In this document: positions 4,879-12,072 of the stretch, piece after piece | Position numbering within the stretch: the first letter of the stretch is position 1 | Layout of the letters: each line of letters starts with the position of its first letter | Assembly: GCA_045595745.1 (NCBI GenBank) | Contig: JAZOBB010000036.1 | Span: forward strand, 1 to 12,992 | Length of the DNA stretch: 12,992 nt | Source: RGIG1666 sp045595745 | GTDB taxonomy: Bacteria; Bacillota; Clostridia; UBA1381; UBA9506 | Direction: 5' to 3' | Notes under the pieces: model-generated | Seen by the model: the letters and a program-made list of their open reading frames with translations, nothing else | Databases searched by the model: none | Told to the model about the DNA's origin: nothing | Translations under genes and position numbers: made by a program

Positions 4879-5050
4879 GACCAAATAATTGAATAATTAT
4901 TTAACCATGAGTCAAAGTAAGTATGTATTTTTTACTATCGGTAAAAATACATGCTCTATTTCTGATACTTGCTTTGGCTAAGTTATTCAGTTGTTTGGTC
5001 AACAGGAGCAATGTATTTTTCATGCGTCGGCTCTTGCTGACGCATTTTTT
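4879..5050 (+). ncRNA. Structured leader RNA ending in an intrinsic terminator, family unknown
   Basis: About 172 nt. P1 pairs 4879-4896 with 4983-5000 (18 of 18 bases, two U-G). P2 pairs 4910-4923 with 4966-4979 (14 of 14, two U-G). P3 pairs 4924-4935 with 4941-4951 (11 bp, one bulged U, loop UAUCG) and stacks directly on P2. A 13-nt strand (4897-4909) and a 14-nt strand (4952-4965) remain unpaired. All four wobbles are G-U only in plus-strand RNA. A linker with AACAGGAGCAAUG leads into the terminator. I do not recognise a known riboswitch or sRNA family. It is either a cis-acting attenuator for the gene at 5070 or an independent small RNA. Confidence 0.75.
5021..5050 (+). terminator. Intrinsic terminator or attenuator between leader RNA and its gene
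   Basis: ATGCGTCGG (5022-5030), loop CTCTTG, CTGACGCAT (5037-5045): 9 bp with one G-U, then six T. It lies only seven bases before the SD of the gene at 5070. That gene has no promoter of its own between the two, so its expression depends on read-through. Confidence 0.88.
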
Positions 5051-5069
5051 AATTTTAGGGGGTATTATT

Positions 5070-5567
5070 ATGTGCAAGCAAGAATACAATATGAAAAAGC
5101 AAATTATGAAAAACAGAATAATCGGTTATTCTTTGGCTGTTCTGCTTTATATATTGGCAGAAATTTTAATTTTTTTCGTTAACAAAGGAAACTATTATTA
5201 TTTAGACTTATTTGCTCTTACTGTAATGTGTCTTCCTTTGATGATTTTAAAATATATCAGTTTTTTTCTAATATATTTCACTTACTCTAAAAATAAATAT
5301 TATACCGATATTTGTGATGACCATATAGAAGGAATAGGAAGGCTAAATAATAAAACGACATATTTTTATATTAAATTTCTTGCAATGGAAGAAATTTATG
5401 GTGAAACAGAAAAAAATAATGTTATTGTTATTTATACATATGATGATAATAAATATGAGCTTCCGTTAAACAGTAGATATTATCATATTGTTTTTCAACA
5501 AGTGTTAAAGAAGTTTAAAAGCATAAGCTGCCGTGATATATACAAATTCTATACAGAGAGATATTAA
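5070..5567 (+). CDS. Small membrane protein of unknown function, 165 aa
   Basis: The start is ATG 5070, seven bases after a strong AGGGGG; the frame is open further upstream but only across the leader RNA. Two hydrophobic segments (about residues 18-36 and 44-70) are separated by a short NKGNYYYLD loop. They are followed by a soluble, tyrosine- and lysine-rich domain of about 90 residues with alternating beta-type strands and a final helix (YHIVFQQVLKKFKS). This order resembles two-helix proteins with a bacterial PH-like or YcxB-like domain, a loose resemblance only. AT content is higher than in the neighbouring genes, and it stands between repeat debris and a conserved operon, which hints at acquisition. 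Its expression is predicted to be gated by the terminator just upstream. No function can be assigned. Confidence 0.8.
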   Translation: MCKQEYNMKKQIMKNRIIGYSLAVLLYILAEILIFFVNKGNYYYLDLFALTVMCLPLMILKYISFFLIYFTYSKNKYYTDICDDHIEGIGRLNNKTTYFYIKFLAMEEIYGETEKNNVIVIYTYDDNKYELPLNSRYYHIVFQQVLKKFKSISCRDIYKFYTERY

Positions 5568-5577
5568 AAGAAATAGC

Positions 5578-5622
5578 AAAAAATGTGCCGCAAAAGATAA
5601 AACCTTTTGCGGCACATTTTTT
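5578..5622. terminator. Bidirectional terminator between the membrane protein gene and prfB
   Basis: A perfect 19-bp stem, 5578-5596 with 5604-5622, around a 7-base loop. The A- and T-tracts at its ends give a T-tail on both strands, so it serves the plus-strand gene ending at 5567 and the minus-strand secA-prfB operon ending at 5650. Confidence 0.93.
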
Positions 5623-5649
5623 GGTTTATTTTTTTAATAATAGAGCCGT

Positions 5650-6772
5650 TTATTTTAAATTTAATGTTCCCATACTTGATGCCTTTAAGTACGCATTAAC
5701 AAAGCCGTCAAGGTCGCCGTCCATTACTGCGCCGATGTTACCAACCTCGAAGTTTGTGCGGTGGTCTTTAACCATATTATACGGATGGAACACGTAAGAG
5801 CGAATCTGGCTGCCCCAAGCGATGTCTTTCATATCGCCTTTTAAGTCTTCAATTTTTTCTTTTTGTTCACGTTCTGCCATTTCGAACAGCTTTGCAGTAA
5901 GCATTTTCATAGCATTATCTCTGTTCTGATGCTGTGAACGTTCGGTTTGACAAGCAACAACAACACCTGTTGGGATATGTGTAATACGTATTGCCGAATC
6001 GGTTTTGTTTACGTGCTGACCGCCCGCGCCGCTGGCACGGAAGGTATCTACCTTTAAATCCTCGGGGTTTATGTGTACCTCGATATCATCATCAATTTCG
6101 GGCATTACATCAACCGATGCAAACGAGGTGTGTCGTCTGCCTGATGAATCAAACGGCGAAATTCTTACCAAACGATGAACGCCCTTTTCGCTTTTGGCAT
6201 ATCCATAAGCATTTTCGCCCTTTATAAGAATAGTTACACTCTTAATTCCTGCCTCGTCGCCCGCTAAGTAGTCTAAGGTTTCTACGCTAAAGCCACGACG
6301 TTCTGCCCACATCTGATACATACGAAACAGCATTTGTGCCCAGTCCTGAGCCTCTGTTCCGCCTGCGCCCGGGTGCAAAGAAATAATGGCATTATTTTTA
6401 TCATATTTTCCCGAAAGCAAGGTTTCAAGCTTCATCGTTTCTAAATCTGCGGTAAGTGTATTATAACCCTCAGCCACTTCATCAAGCATTGATTCGTCCT
6501 CTGCCTCGATTGCAAGCTCGACTAAGGTAACCATATCCTCCCACTGAGAAGAAAGGGTTGAGTAACGTTCAACCTTTGCTTTTAATTGCTTTAACTCCTG
6601 TAAAACCTTTTGGGAATTTTCCATATCGTCCCAAAAACCGCTTTCAGAGGATTTTGCTTCAAGCTCCGTTATTTTAGATTCTGTCTTGGGGAGCTCAAAG
6701 TGAATCCCTCAATTCAATAATATCCTTCTTCATAGCGTCTAAATCCAGACGGTATTGGTCGAATTCTATCAT
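5650..6772 (-). CDS. prfB: Peptide chain release factor 2 (RF2), with programmed +1 frameshift
   Basis: RF2 recognises UGA and UAA and triggers peptide release. The product is 373 residues, made from 6772-6698 (25 codons, ending ...LRDSL) joined to 6696-5650 (starting ELPKTESK) by skipping one base at the in-frame TGA. Residues 205-207 are the stop-reading SPF and 250-252 the catalytic GGQ, the same numbering as in E. coli, which confirms the spliced reading. Residue 246 is Ala, as in most bacteria outside E. coli K-12. Starting at the internal ATG (6624) would lose 49 N-terminal residues and is wrong. The SD AAGGATGTG precedes the ATG at 6772. The gene follows secA by 38 bases, the Bacillus arrangement. 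RF2 scarcity raises frameshifting, so the gene is autoregulated. Confidence 0.97.
6695..6712 (-). promoter_or_regulatory. prfB +1 programmed frameshift site
   Basis: On the minus strand an SD-like GAGGG (6710-6706) is followed by ATTCA, then the slippery CTT (6700-6698) and the stop TGA (6697-6695), followed by G. The textbook site has the SD-like element three bases before CTT and TGAC as the stop context. Here the gap is five bases and the next base is G. Confidence 0.93.
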
Positions 6773-6810
6773 TTTTTCACATCCTTATAAATTAATGATA
6801 TTTGATACTG

Positions 6811-9546
6811 TTATGCCTCGTCTGCACCGCAGCATTTTTTATATTTTTTACCTGAGCCGCAGGGGCAAGGGTCGTTTCTGCCGATTTTTTCGGCTTTTTT
6901 AACAGTTTTTTTCGTGTTTTCGCCCGCAAGCCCTGCACTCGTTGGCTCAGCCACCTGCTCGCGCTCGGGCGGAGCCTCAATTCGTGCGTGGTAAATAAAT
7001 CTTACCGTATCTTCGCCGATTGCGCTAATCATTTCTTCAAACATATTAAAGCCTTCGAATTTATACTCTATAACGGGGTCGCGCTGAGCATAAGCTCTGA
7101 GGTTAATACCGTTTCGCAGCTGGTCCATATCATCAATGTGGTCCATCCACTTTCTGTCAACCACCTGAAGAAGAACAACACGTTCGAGTTCACGCATATT
7201 GTCACTGCCAAACTCTGCCTCACGTTGTTCGTAAAGCTCGTGTCCGATTTTAAGTGCCTTTTCTTTAAGCTCCTCTTTTGTGATAAATTCAAGCTCATCG
7301 CGGCTTATTTCCAATGCTCCCTGCGGAATGTATAAGGATTCTAAATAATTAATAAGTCCTTCTAAATTCCAGTCATCTGCCACATCGGTTTCGCCTGTAA
7401 AGCGAAGAATAGCAGATTCGGTAACCTCGTCAAGCATTTTTAATATGCTTTCTTTAACACTTTCGCCGCCTAAAACCTTCTGACGCTGGCCGTAAATAAC
7501 CTCGCGCTGCTGATTCATAACATCGTCATACTGAAGTACGTGCTTACGAATCTGGAAGTTTCTGCCCTCGACACGTTTCTGGGCATTTTCAATTGCGCCT
7601 GTTAACATACTATGCTCTATCGGCTGGTCTTCTTCTAAGCCTAAGGTTTCGACAACACGCGATATTCTTTCTGAACCGAACAGACGCATAAGCTCGTCTT
7701 CTAAGGATATATAAAACTTAGAATAACCCGGGTCGCCCTGACGACCTGCACGGCCGCGTAGCTGATTATCAATACGTCTTGATTCGTGTCTTTCTGTACC
7801 TATGATGAACAGACCGCCTGCCTCACGCACTTTTTCAGCCTCGGGCGCGATTTGTTCTTTATATTTTGCCAAAAGCTCTGCAAAAGTTTTTCTTGCGCTT
7901 AAAATTTCTTCGTTATCGGTTTCGCCAAAGCCCATGGCTTCTGCAATCATTTCATCCTCATAGCCCATGCGCTTCATTTCGTGCTTTGCCATAAATTCGG
8001 CATTACCGCCGAGCATAATGTCAGTTCCTCGACCTGCCATATTGGTTGCTATGGTTACGGCACCGAGTTTACCTGCCTGAGCAACGATTTCTGCCTCTTT
8101 TTCGTGATGTTTAGCATTTAATACCTCGTGCTTTATGCCACGTCTTTTAAGCATTGAAGATAAAAGCTCTGATTTTTCGATTGTGACAGTACCCACCAAA
8201 ATAGGCTGACCATTTTGGTGACACTCTGCAACCTGATTGACAACGGCATTTAATTTGCCTGCTTCGGTTTTGTATACAGCATCGGGGAGGTCTTTCCTTG
8301 CAAGCTCTTTATTTGTCGGAACAACAATAACATCCAGTTTATAAATATCCTGAAACTCGGTTTCTTCTGTCTGAGCCGTACCTGTCATACCCGAAAGCTT
8401 TGAATAGAGTCTAAAATAGTTCTGGAAGGTAATGGTAGCTAAGGTTTTGCTCTCGCGCTCTACCTTTACTCCCTCTTTTGCCTCGATTGCCTGATGAAGA
8501 CCATCAGAGTAACGTCTGCCGAACATCAAACGACCTGTAAATTCATCAACTATTATTACTTCGCCGTCTTTTACAACATAATCTTTGTCGCGGTGCATAG
8601 TTCCGTGAGCCTTTATTGCCTGATTAATATGATGCTGAAGTGTCATATTTTCGGGGTCTGAAAGGTTTTCGATATTAAAGGCACGTTCTGCTTTTTCTAC
8701 ACCATATTTTGTAAGTGTTGCAGTTTTTGCCTTTTCGTCTATTATATAATCTGCGGTGATGCTATCGTCTTCTAAAGCCTTGTCATCAGACTCTGCAACT
8801 CGATGGCTTTTAAGTGTGCGTGCAAAGTTTTCTGCCTGCTGATATAAAAGGGTTGAACGGTCGCCCATGCCTGAGATAATAAGCGGAGTTCTTGCTTCGT
8901 CAATTAAAATAGAGTCAACCTCGTCGACAATCGCATAGTTGTGACCGCGCTGAACCATCTGCTCTTTATAAATAACCATATTATCGCGCAGATAGTCAAA
9001 GCCGAACTCGTTATTTGTACCGTAAGTGATGTCGGCTGCATATGCGGCTTTTCGGTCTTTATTTTCGACCTCGTGAATAATAAGACCGACACTAAGACCT
9101 AAATATTTAAAGATTTTACCCATCCATTCAGAGTCACGTTTTGCAAGGTAGTCATTAACCGTTACAATGTGAACGCCCTTGCCGCTTAGTGCGTTTAAGT
9201 ATGCAGGCAAGGTTGACACTAAGGTTTTACCTTCACCTGTTTTCATTTCTGATATACGTCCCTGATGCAGAACGATACCGCCTAAAATCTGCACATAAAA
9301 ATGACGCATACCAAGCACACGGTCGGCTGCCTCGCGCACGGTTGCAAATGCCTCGGGCAATAAATCGTCTAACGTTTCGCCTTTGGCTATGCGTTCTTTA
9401 AACTCTTTAGTTTTGCCCTTTAATTCGCTTTCTGTAAGCTTTCTGTATTCATCCTCTAACGCAATTACCTTGTCAGCAATCGGACGCAGACGCTTTAACT
9501 CCCTTTGAGAATAGCTGCCCAGTATTTTTTCAAGTAATTTTTTCAA
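6811..9546 (-). CDS. secA: SecA, ATPase motor of the Sec protein export pathway
   Basis: SecA binds preproteins and drives them through SecYEG with ATP. At 911 residues it has the full domain set: the Walker A region MKTGEGKT (about 101-108), the preprotein-binding insert, Walker B DEVDSILIDEAR (208-219), the second RecA fold with TNMAGRGTDIMLGG and RAGRQGDPG, the helical scaffold, and a C-terminal zinc site CPCGSGKKYKKCC (about 893-905). I place the start at a TTG (9546), preceded six bases upstream by GAGGTG; this gives MKKLLEKILGSYSQREL, the normal SecA N-terminus. An ATG at 9579 in frame would put the SD inside the gene. It is first in an operon with prfB. It has its own promoter at 9660-9688 and an untranslated leader of about 107 bases with two hairpins. 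Confidence 0.98.
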   Translation of the reverse strand: MKKLLEKILGSYSQRELKRLRPIADKVIALEDEYRKLTESELKGKTKEFKERIAKGETLDDLLPEAFATVREAADRVLGMRHFYVQILGGIVLHQGRISEMKTGEGKTLVSTLPAYLNALSGKGVHIVTVNDYLAKRDSEWMGKIFKYLGLSVGLIIHEVENKDRKAAYAADITYGTNNEFGFDYLRDNMVIYKEQMVQRGHNYAIVDEVDSILIDEARTPLIISGMGDRSTLLYQQAENFARTLKSHRVAESDDKALEDDSITADYIIDEKAKTATLTKYGVEKAERAFNIENLSDPENMTLQHHINQAIKAHGTMHRDKDYVVKDGEVIIVDEFTGRLMFGRRYSDGLHQAIEAKEGVKVERESKTLATITFQNYFRLYSKLSGMTGTAQTEETEFQDIYKLDVIVVPTNKELARKDLPDAVYKTEAGKLNAVVNQVAECHQNGQPILVGTVTIEKSELLSSMLKRRGIKHEVLNAKHHEKEAEIVAQAGKLGAVTIATNMAGRGTDIMLGGNAEFMAKHEMKRMGYEDEMIAEAMGFGETDNEEILSARKTFAELLAKYKEQIAPEAEKVREAGGLFIIGTERHESRRIDNQLRGRAGRQGDPGYSKFYISLEDELMRLFGSERISRVVETLGLEEDQPIEHSMLTGAIENAQKRVEGRNFQIRKHVLQYDDVMNQQREVIYGQRQKVLGGESVKESILKMLDEVTESAILRFTGETDVADDWNLEGLINYLESLYIPQGALEISRDELEFITKEELKEKALKIGHELYEQREAEFGSDNMRELERVVLLQVVDRKWMDHIDDMDQLRNGINLRAYAQRDPVIEYKFEGFNMFEEMISAIGEDTVRFIYHARIEAPPEREQVAEPTSAGLAGENTKKTVKKAEKIGRNDPCPCGSGKKYKKCCGADEA

Positions 9547-9563
9547 TCCGTTCACCTCATAAC

Positions 9564-9578
9564 TGCAGAAAATCTGCA
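9564..9578 (-). promoter_or_regulatory. Hairpin just upstream of the secA ribosome binding site
   Basis: On the minus strand TGCAGA, loop TTT, TCTGCA ends five bases before GAGGTG (9558-9553). It leaves the SD free but is close enough to affect ribosome loading. Confidence 0.5.
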
Positions 9579-9596
9579 AAAGTTATATTATAGTAT

Positions 9597-9631
9597 TACC
9601 GCTGCCATTTTAAAAATGCGGTATAGCGGTA
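9597..9631 (-). promoter_or_regulatory. Long hairpin in the secA leader
   Basis: The outer arms TACCGCT/AGCGGTA (7 bp) enclose an inner CATT/AATG stem. It lies about 25 bases after the predicted transcription start. No SecM-like arrest peptide is visible, only a six-codon ORF without an SD. A role in secA control is unproven. Confidence 0.5.
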
Positions 9632-9659
9632 TATATTTGAATAAAACACTCCAATCTTT

Positions 9660-9688
9660 AGTATAGCACAAAATATATCCAAGGTCAA
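9660..9688 (-). promoter_or_regulatory. Promoter of the secA-prfB operon
   Basis: On the minus strand TTGACC (9688-9683), a 17-base spacer and TATACT (9665-9660). It is back to back with the symporter promoter; the -35 boxes are 48 bases apart. Confidence 0.85.
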
Positions 9689-9736
9689 AGAAAATATTAA
9701 AATTAATGAAAAGTTAACAATGTAAATAAATATTGC

Positions 9737-9765
9737 TTGACAAAATTTTCACACAGTATTATAAT
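9737..9765 (+). promoter_or_regulatory. Consensus promoter of the AGCS symporter gene
   Basis: TTGACA (9737-9742), a 17-base spacer and TATAAT (9760-9765): both hexamers are perfect matches to sigma-A. Transcription should start near 9772, giving a leader of about 33 bases. No operator palindrome stands out, so expression is probably strong. Confidence 0.92.
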
Positions 9766-9804
9766 TAATTCAATGCATAAATTAATTGGATGAGGAGATT
9801 ACAC

Positions 9805-11187
9805 ATGGGCGCAATCATTGGTTTTATTGAATTTGTAAATGGAAAGGTTAACGACGTAGTTTGGGGACCGATAATGCTGACACTGTTAATCGGCACAGGA
9901 CTTTTTCTGTCCTTTAAAGTAGGATTTATTCAGTTCAGAAAATTTGGCTATGCAATGAAAAATACAATCGGCAGTGTTTTCGGCAAAAACCAGCATACAA
10001 AAGACAGCTCGGGAGTAAGCCCCTTTCAGGCGGTTGCCACAGCAATGGCAGGAACAATAGGCACAGGCAGTATTGCAGGTATCGCGACAGCTATTGTTGC
10101 AGGCGGACCGGGTGCGGTTTTTTGGATGTGGATAAGCGCACTTTTAGGTATGGTTACAAAATATGCCGAAATTGTTTTATCTTTAAAATTCCGCGAAAAG
10201 AATGAAAAAGGCGAATGGGTCGGCGGACCTATGTATTATATAAGAAACGGTTTAAAAATTAAATGGCTGGCTGCGGCATTTGCAATTTTTGCAATGATTG
10301 CCTGCTTAGGAACCGGTAACGCTACTCAATCAAACTCTATTTCTGTTGCTTTAGACTCTACCTTAGGTGTGGCTCCGTGGATAACCGGTATTGTGCTGAC
10401 TATAATTGTCGCCGCAGTAATTTTGGGCGGAATGCGCAGAATTGCATCGGTAAATGAAAAGCTGGTTCCGTTTATGGCTGTGTTTTATGTTGTATGTGCT
10501 ATTTTAGCACTTGTGCTTAATCTAAAAGAAATTCCGGCGGCATTTGCGTTAATTTTTAAAGAAGCCTTTAATTTTAAAGCCGCTGCAGGCGGTGCAACAG
10601 GATACGGCATTATGCTTGCTATGCATTACGGATTTGCACGAGGTGTATTTTCAAACGAAGCGGGTCTTGGTAGTGCACCGATGGCACATGCGGCATCAAG
10701 CACAAAAAATCCGGTTGACCAGGGCTTGTGGGGAATGTTTGAGGTATTCTTTACTACAATTATTGTTTGTACATTCTCTGCTTTAATTATTTTAACTACA
10801 GGAATCTGGTCTGAGGGCACTTTAAATGGTGCGGCATTATCAATTGCATCATTTAACTCAATTATACCGGGCATAGGTGGTATTGGAGTTACACTTTCGA
10901 CTGTGTTCTTTGCCTTATCCACAATTTTAGGCTGGGCATATTACGGTGAGGTTTGTGCTGAATATTTATCTCATAATAATAAAAAGGCAGTGCTTGCATA
11001 CAGAATTATTTACGTTATAATGGTATTTGTCGGAGCGGTAGGAAACCTAGAGTTAATCTGGAGCATTTCAGAAACAATGAACGGTCTTATGGCTATTCCT
11101 AACCTTATAGGTGTTATTGGCCTTTACAAGGTAGTAAGCTCTCTTACAAAAGAATATTTTGCTAATAAAAGACACGAAATACAATAA
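9805..11187 (+). CDS. Alanine/sodium symporter family protein (AGCS family)
   Basis: A secondary transporter of 460 residues that takes up alanine, glycine or a related neutral amino acid with sodium. It has about ten or eleven hydrophobic segments. Family landmarks are QAVATAMAGTIGTGSIAGIATAI near residues 70-92 (the family's GTIGTGN reads GTIGTGS here), GGPGAVFWMW, GGPMYYIRNGL, TGNATQSN and FSNEAGLGSAPMAHAA, the most conserved AGCS motif. The start is ATG 9805, seven bases after GAGGAG; an in-frame ATG at 9790 contains that SD and is not used. It is a single-gene unit between its own promoter and the terminator at 11191. The substrate (alanine or, as in some Bacillus members, glutamine) cannot be fixed from sequence. 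Confidence 0.96.
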   Translation: MGAIIGFIEFVNGKVNDVVWGPIMLTLLIGTGLFLSFKVGFIQFRKFGYAMKNTIGSVFGKNQHTKDSSGVSPFQAVATAMAGTIGTGSIAGIATAIVAGGPGAVFWMWISALLGMVTKYAEIVLSLKFREKNEKGEWVGGPMYYIRNGLKIKWLAAAFAIFAMIACLGTGNATQSNSISVALDSTLGVAPWITGIVLTIIVAAVILGGMRRIASVNEKLVPFMAVFYVVCAILALVLNLKEIPAAFALIFKEAFNFKAAAGGATGYGIMLAMHYGFARGVFSNEAGLGSAPMAHAASSTKNPVDQGLWGMFEVFFTTIIVCTFSALIILTTGIWSEGTLNGAALSIASFNSIIPGIGGIGVTLSTVFFALSTILGWAYYGEVCAEYLSHNNKKAVLAYRIIYVIMVFVGAVGNLELIWSISETMNGLMAIPNLIGVIGLYKVVSSLTKEYFANKRHEIQ

Positions 11188-11190
11188 AAT

Positions 11191-11236
11191 GATATATTAA
11201 AAGGTCACATCTGTTGATGTGGCCTTTTAATATATC
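11191..11236 (+). terminator. Terminator of the AGCS symporter gene
   Basis: A 21-bp stem (11191-11211 with 11216-11236), loop TGTT, with one U-G pair that exists only in plus-strand RNA. The core GGTCACATC/GATGTGGCC is followed by TTTTAATATAT, which also pairs with the A-rich 5' arm. Confidence 0.9.
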
Positions 11237-11246
11237 TAAACTATTT

Positions 11247-11275
11247 TTGACTTTTGGCTAATTATAGTGTACAAT
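11247..11275 (+). promoter_or_regulatory. Promoter of luxS
   Basis: TTGACT (11247-11252), a 17-base spacer and TACAAT (11270-11275). Transcription should begin near 11282, about 36 bases before the ATG. No SAM or SAH riboswitch precedes the gene. Confidence 0.85.
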
Positions 11276-11317
11276 ATTGGTTAGAATAATAGTAGCTAAT
11301 TACGAAAGGATGTCTTT

Positions 11318-11776
11318 ATGAATAAAATTGCCAGCTTTACAATAGACCATAACAAGCTCGATGTGGGTATTTATCGCTCACGCATTGACGGAGATATTAC
11401 AACCTATGACTTAAGAACAAAAAAGCCGTATGTTGACGAGGTTATGGATAACGAAACCTGCCACACGGTCGAGCATATGTTTGCGACCTTTGTGCGAAAC
11501 GGCATTTTAAAAGATAAGGTTATTTATTTTGGACCTATGGGTTGTCAGACAGGATTTTATCTTTTGGTGCGCGACGCCGAAAACCGCAGTGTTATAAGTG
11601 AGATTAAGCGAGTGTTAAAAGCTATTTGCGACCACAACGGCGAGGTCTTCGGCAACTCTCAAACAGAATGCGGAAATTGCCGTACATTAAACCTGGAAAA
11701 AGCAAAAATTCTTTGCAAAGAATATCTTGAAAAGATTTATGATAAAACAGAGCACGATTTATACTACGAAGTGTAA
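11318..11776 (+). CDS. luxS: S-ribosylhomocysteine lyase LuxS
   Basis: LuxS cleaves S-ribosylhomocysteine to homocysteine and DPD, the precursor of the AI-2 signal, as part of the activated methyl cycle. The 152 residues match the family. The metal ligands are His49 and His53 in HTVEH and Cys118 in ECGNC; Glu52 and Cys76 (FGPMGCQTGFY) are the catalytic pair. An extra Cys121 follows the ligand where Bacillus LuxS has Tyr. The SD AAGGATG lies eight or so bases before the ATG. The gene stands alone between its own promoter and terminator; the partner nucleosidase gene (pfs) is not in this window. Whether the cell uses AI-2 as a signal or only recycles homocysteine cannot be told. Confidence 0.97.
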   Translation: MNKIASFTIDHNKLDVGIYRSRIDGDITTYDLRTKKPYVDEVMDNETCHTVEHMFATFVRNGILKDKVIYFGPMGCQTGFYLLVRDAENRSVISEIKRVLKAICDHNGEVFGNSQTECGNCRTLNLEKAKILCKEYLEKIYDKTEHDLYYEV

Positions 11777-11786
11777 ATTTCATTTT

Positions 11787-11828
11787 TAAGAGCTGTAGCA
11801 AAATATTATCATTTTGCTACAGCTCTTA
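11787..11828 (+). terminator. Terminator of luxS
   Basis: A perfect 18-bp stem (11787-11804 with 11811-11828), loop ATTATC, starting 11 bases after the stop codon. The T-rich tail is weak, but the stem is strong and works on either strand. Confidence 0.88.
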
Positions 11829-11830
11829 CT

Positions 11831-12004
11831 TTAGATTGTTGCTAAATCTTTAATATTAACAGGTCTGCCAAAAACATAAGGAAACAGCATTTGCGCGGAG
11901 ATTAACTGATTTTTACGACATATATAATATGATAGCATTCCTATAGCCGATACATTAAAAATACATAGTTTAAGATAAAAAAGATAATAAAAATCCACTC
12001 GCAT
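11831..12004 (-). pseudogene. 57-codon open frame, possibly the decayed 3' end of a lost gene
   Basis: ATG at 12004 opens a frame that ends at TAA 11831. The first half is hydrophobic and aromatic (DFYYLFYLKLCIFNVSAIG). The last 25 residues (QMLFPYVFGRPVNIKDLATI at the end) look like real protein sequence. The ATG lies in the loop of the terminator at 11989-12028 and has no SD, so it is unlikely to be translated as it stands. I do not recognise the family. It may instead be chance. The remaining DNA from 11829 to 12072 shows only the terminator. Confidence 0.3.
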
Positions 12005-12028
12005 AGTTCACATAGCGAGTGGATTTTT
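11989..12028. terminator. Terminator of the metallophosphoesterase gene (bidirectional)
   Basis: A 14-bp stem, AAAAATCCACTCGC (11989-12002) with GCGAGTGGATTTTT (12015-12028), around a 12-base loop. On the minus strand the tail is TTTTTATTATC. It lies 45 bases after the stop codon at 12073. Confidence 0.9.
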
Positions 12029-12072
12029 ATTTATATAGTACATCTGGTTATCTGCAAGGTAGTATGTTGATA

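Noticed and set aside
4613..4888. 91-codon plus-strand ORF
   Set aside because: It runs through the palindromic element, a terminator and the promoter at 4844, with no SD and no protein-like composition.
4923..5069. 49-codon N-terminal extension of the membrane protein
   Set aside because: It lies within the structured leader RNA and its terminator; the strong AGGGGG selects ATG 5070.
5650..6624. prfB starting at the internal ATG
   Set aside because: It would drop 49 residues; the +1 frameshift reading restores the standard RF2 N-terminus and exact motif numbering.
9790..9804. Earlier ATG for the AGCS symporter
   Set aside because: That ATG overlaps the GAGGAG ribosome binding site that serves ATG 9805.
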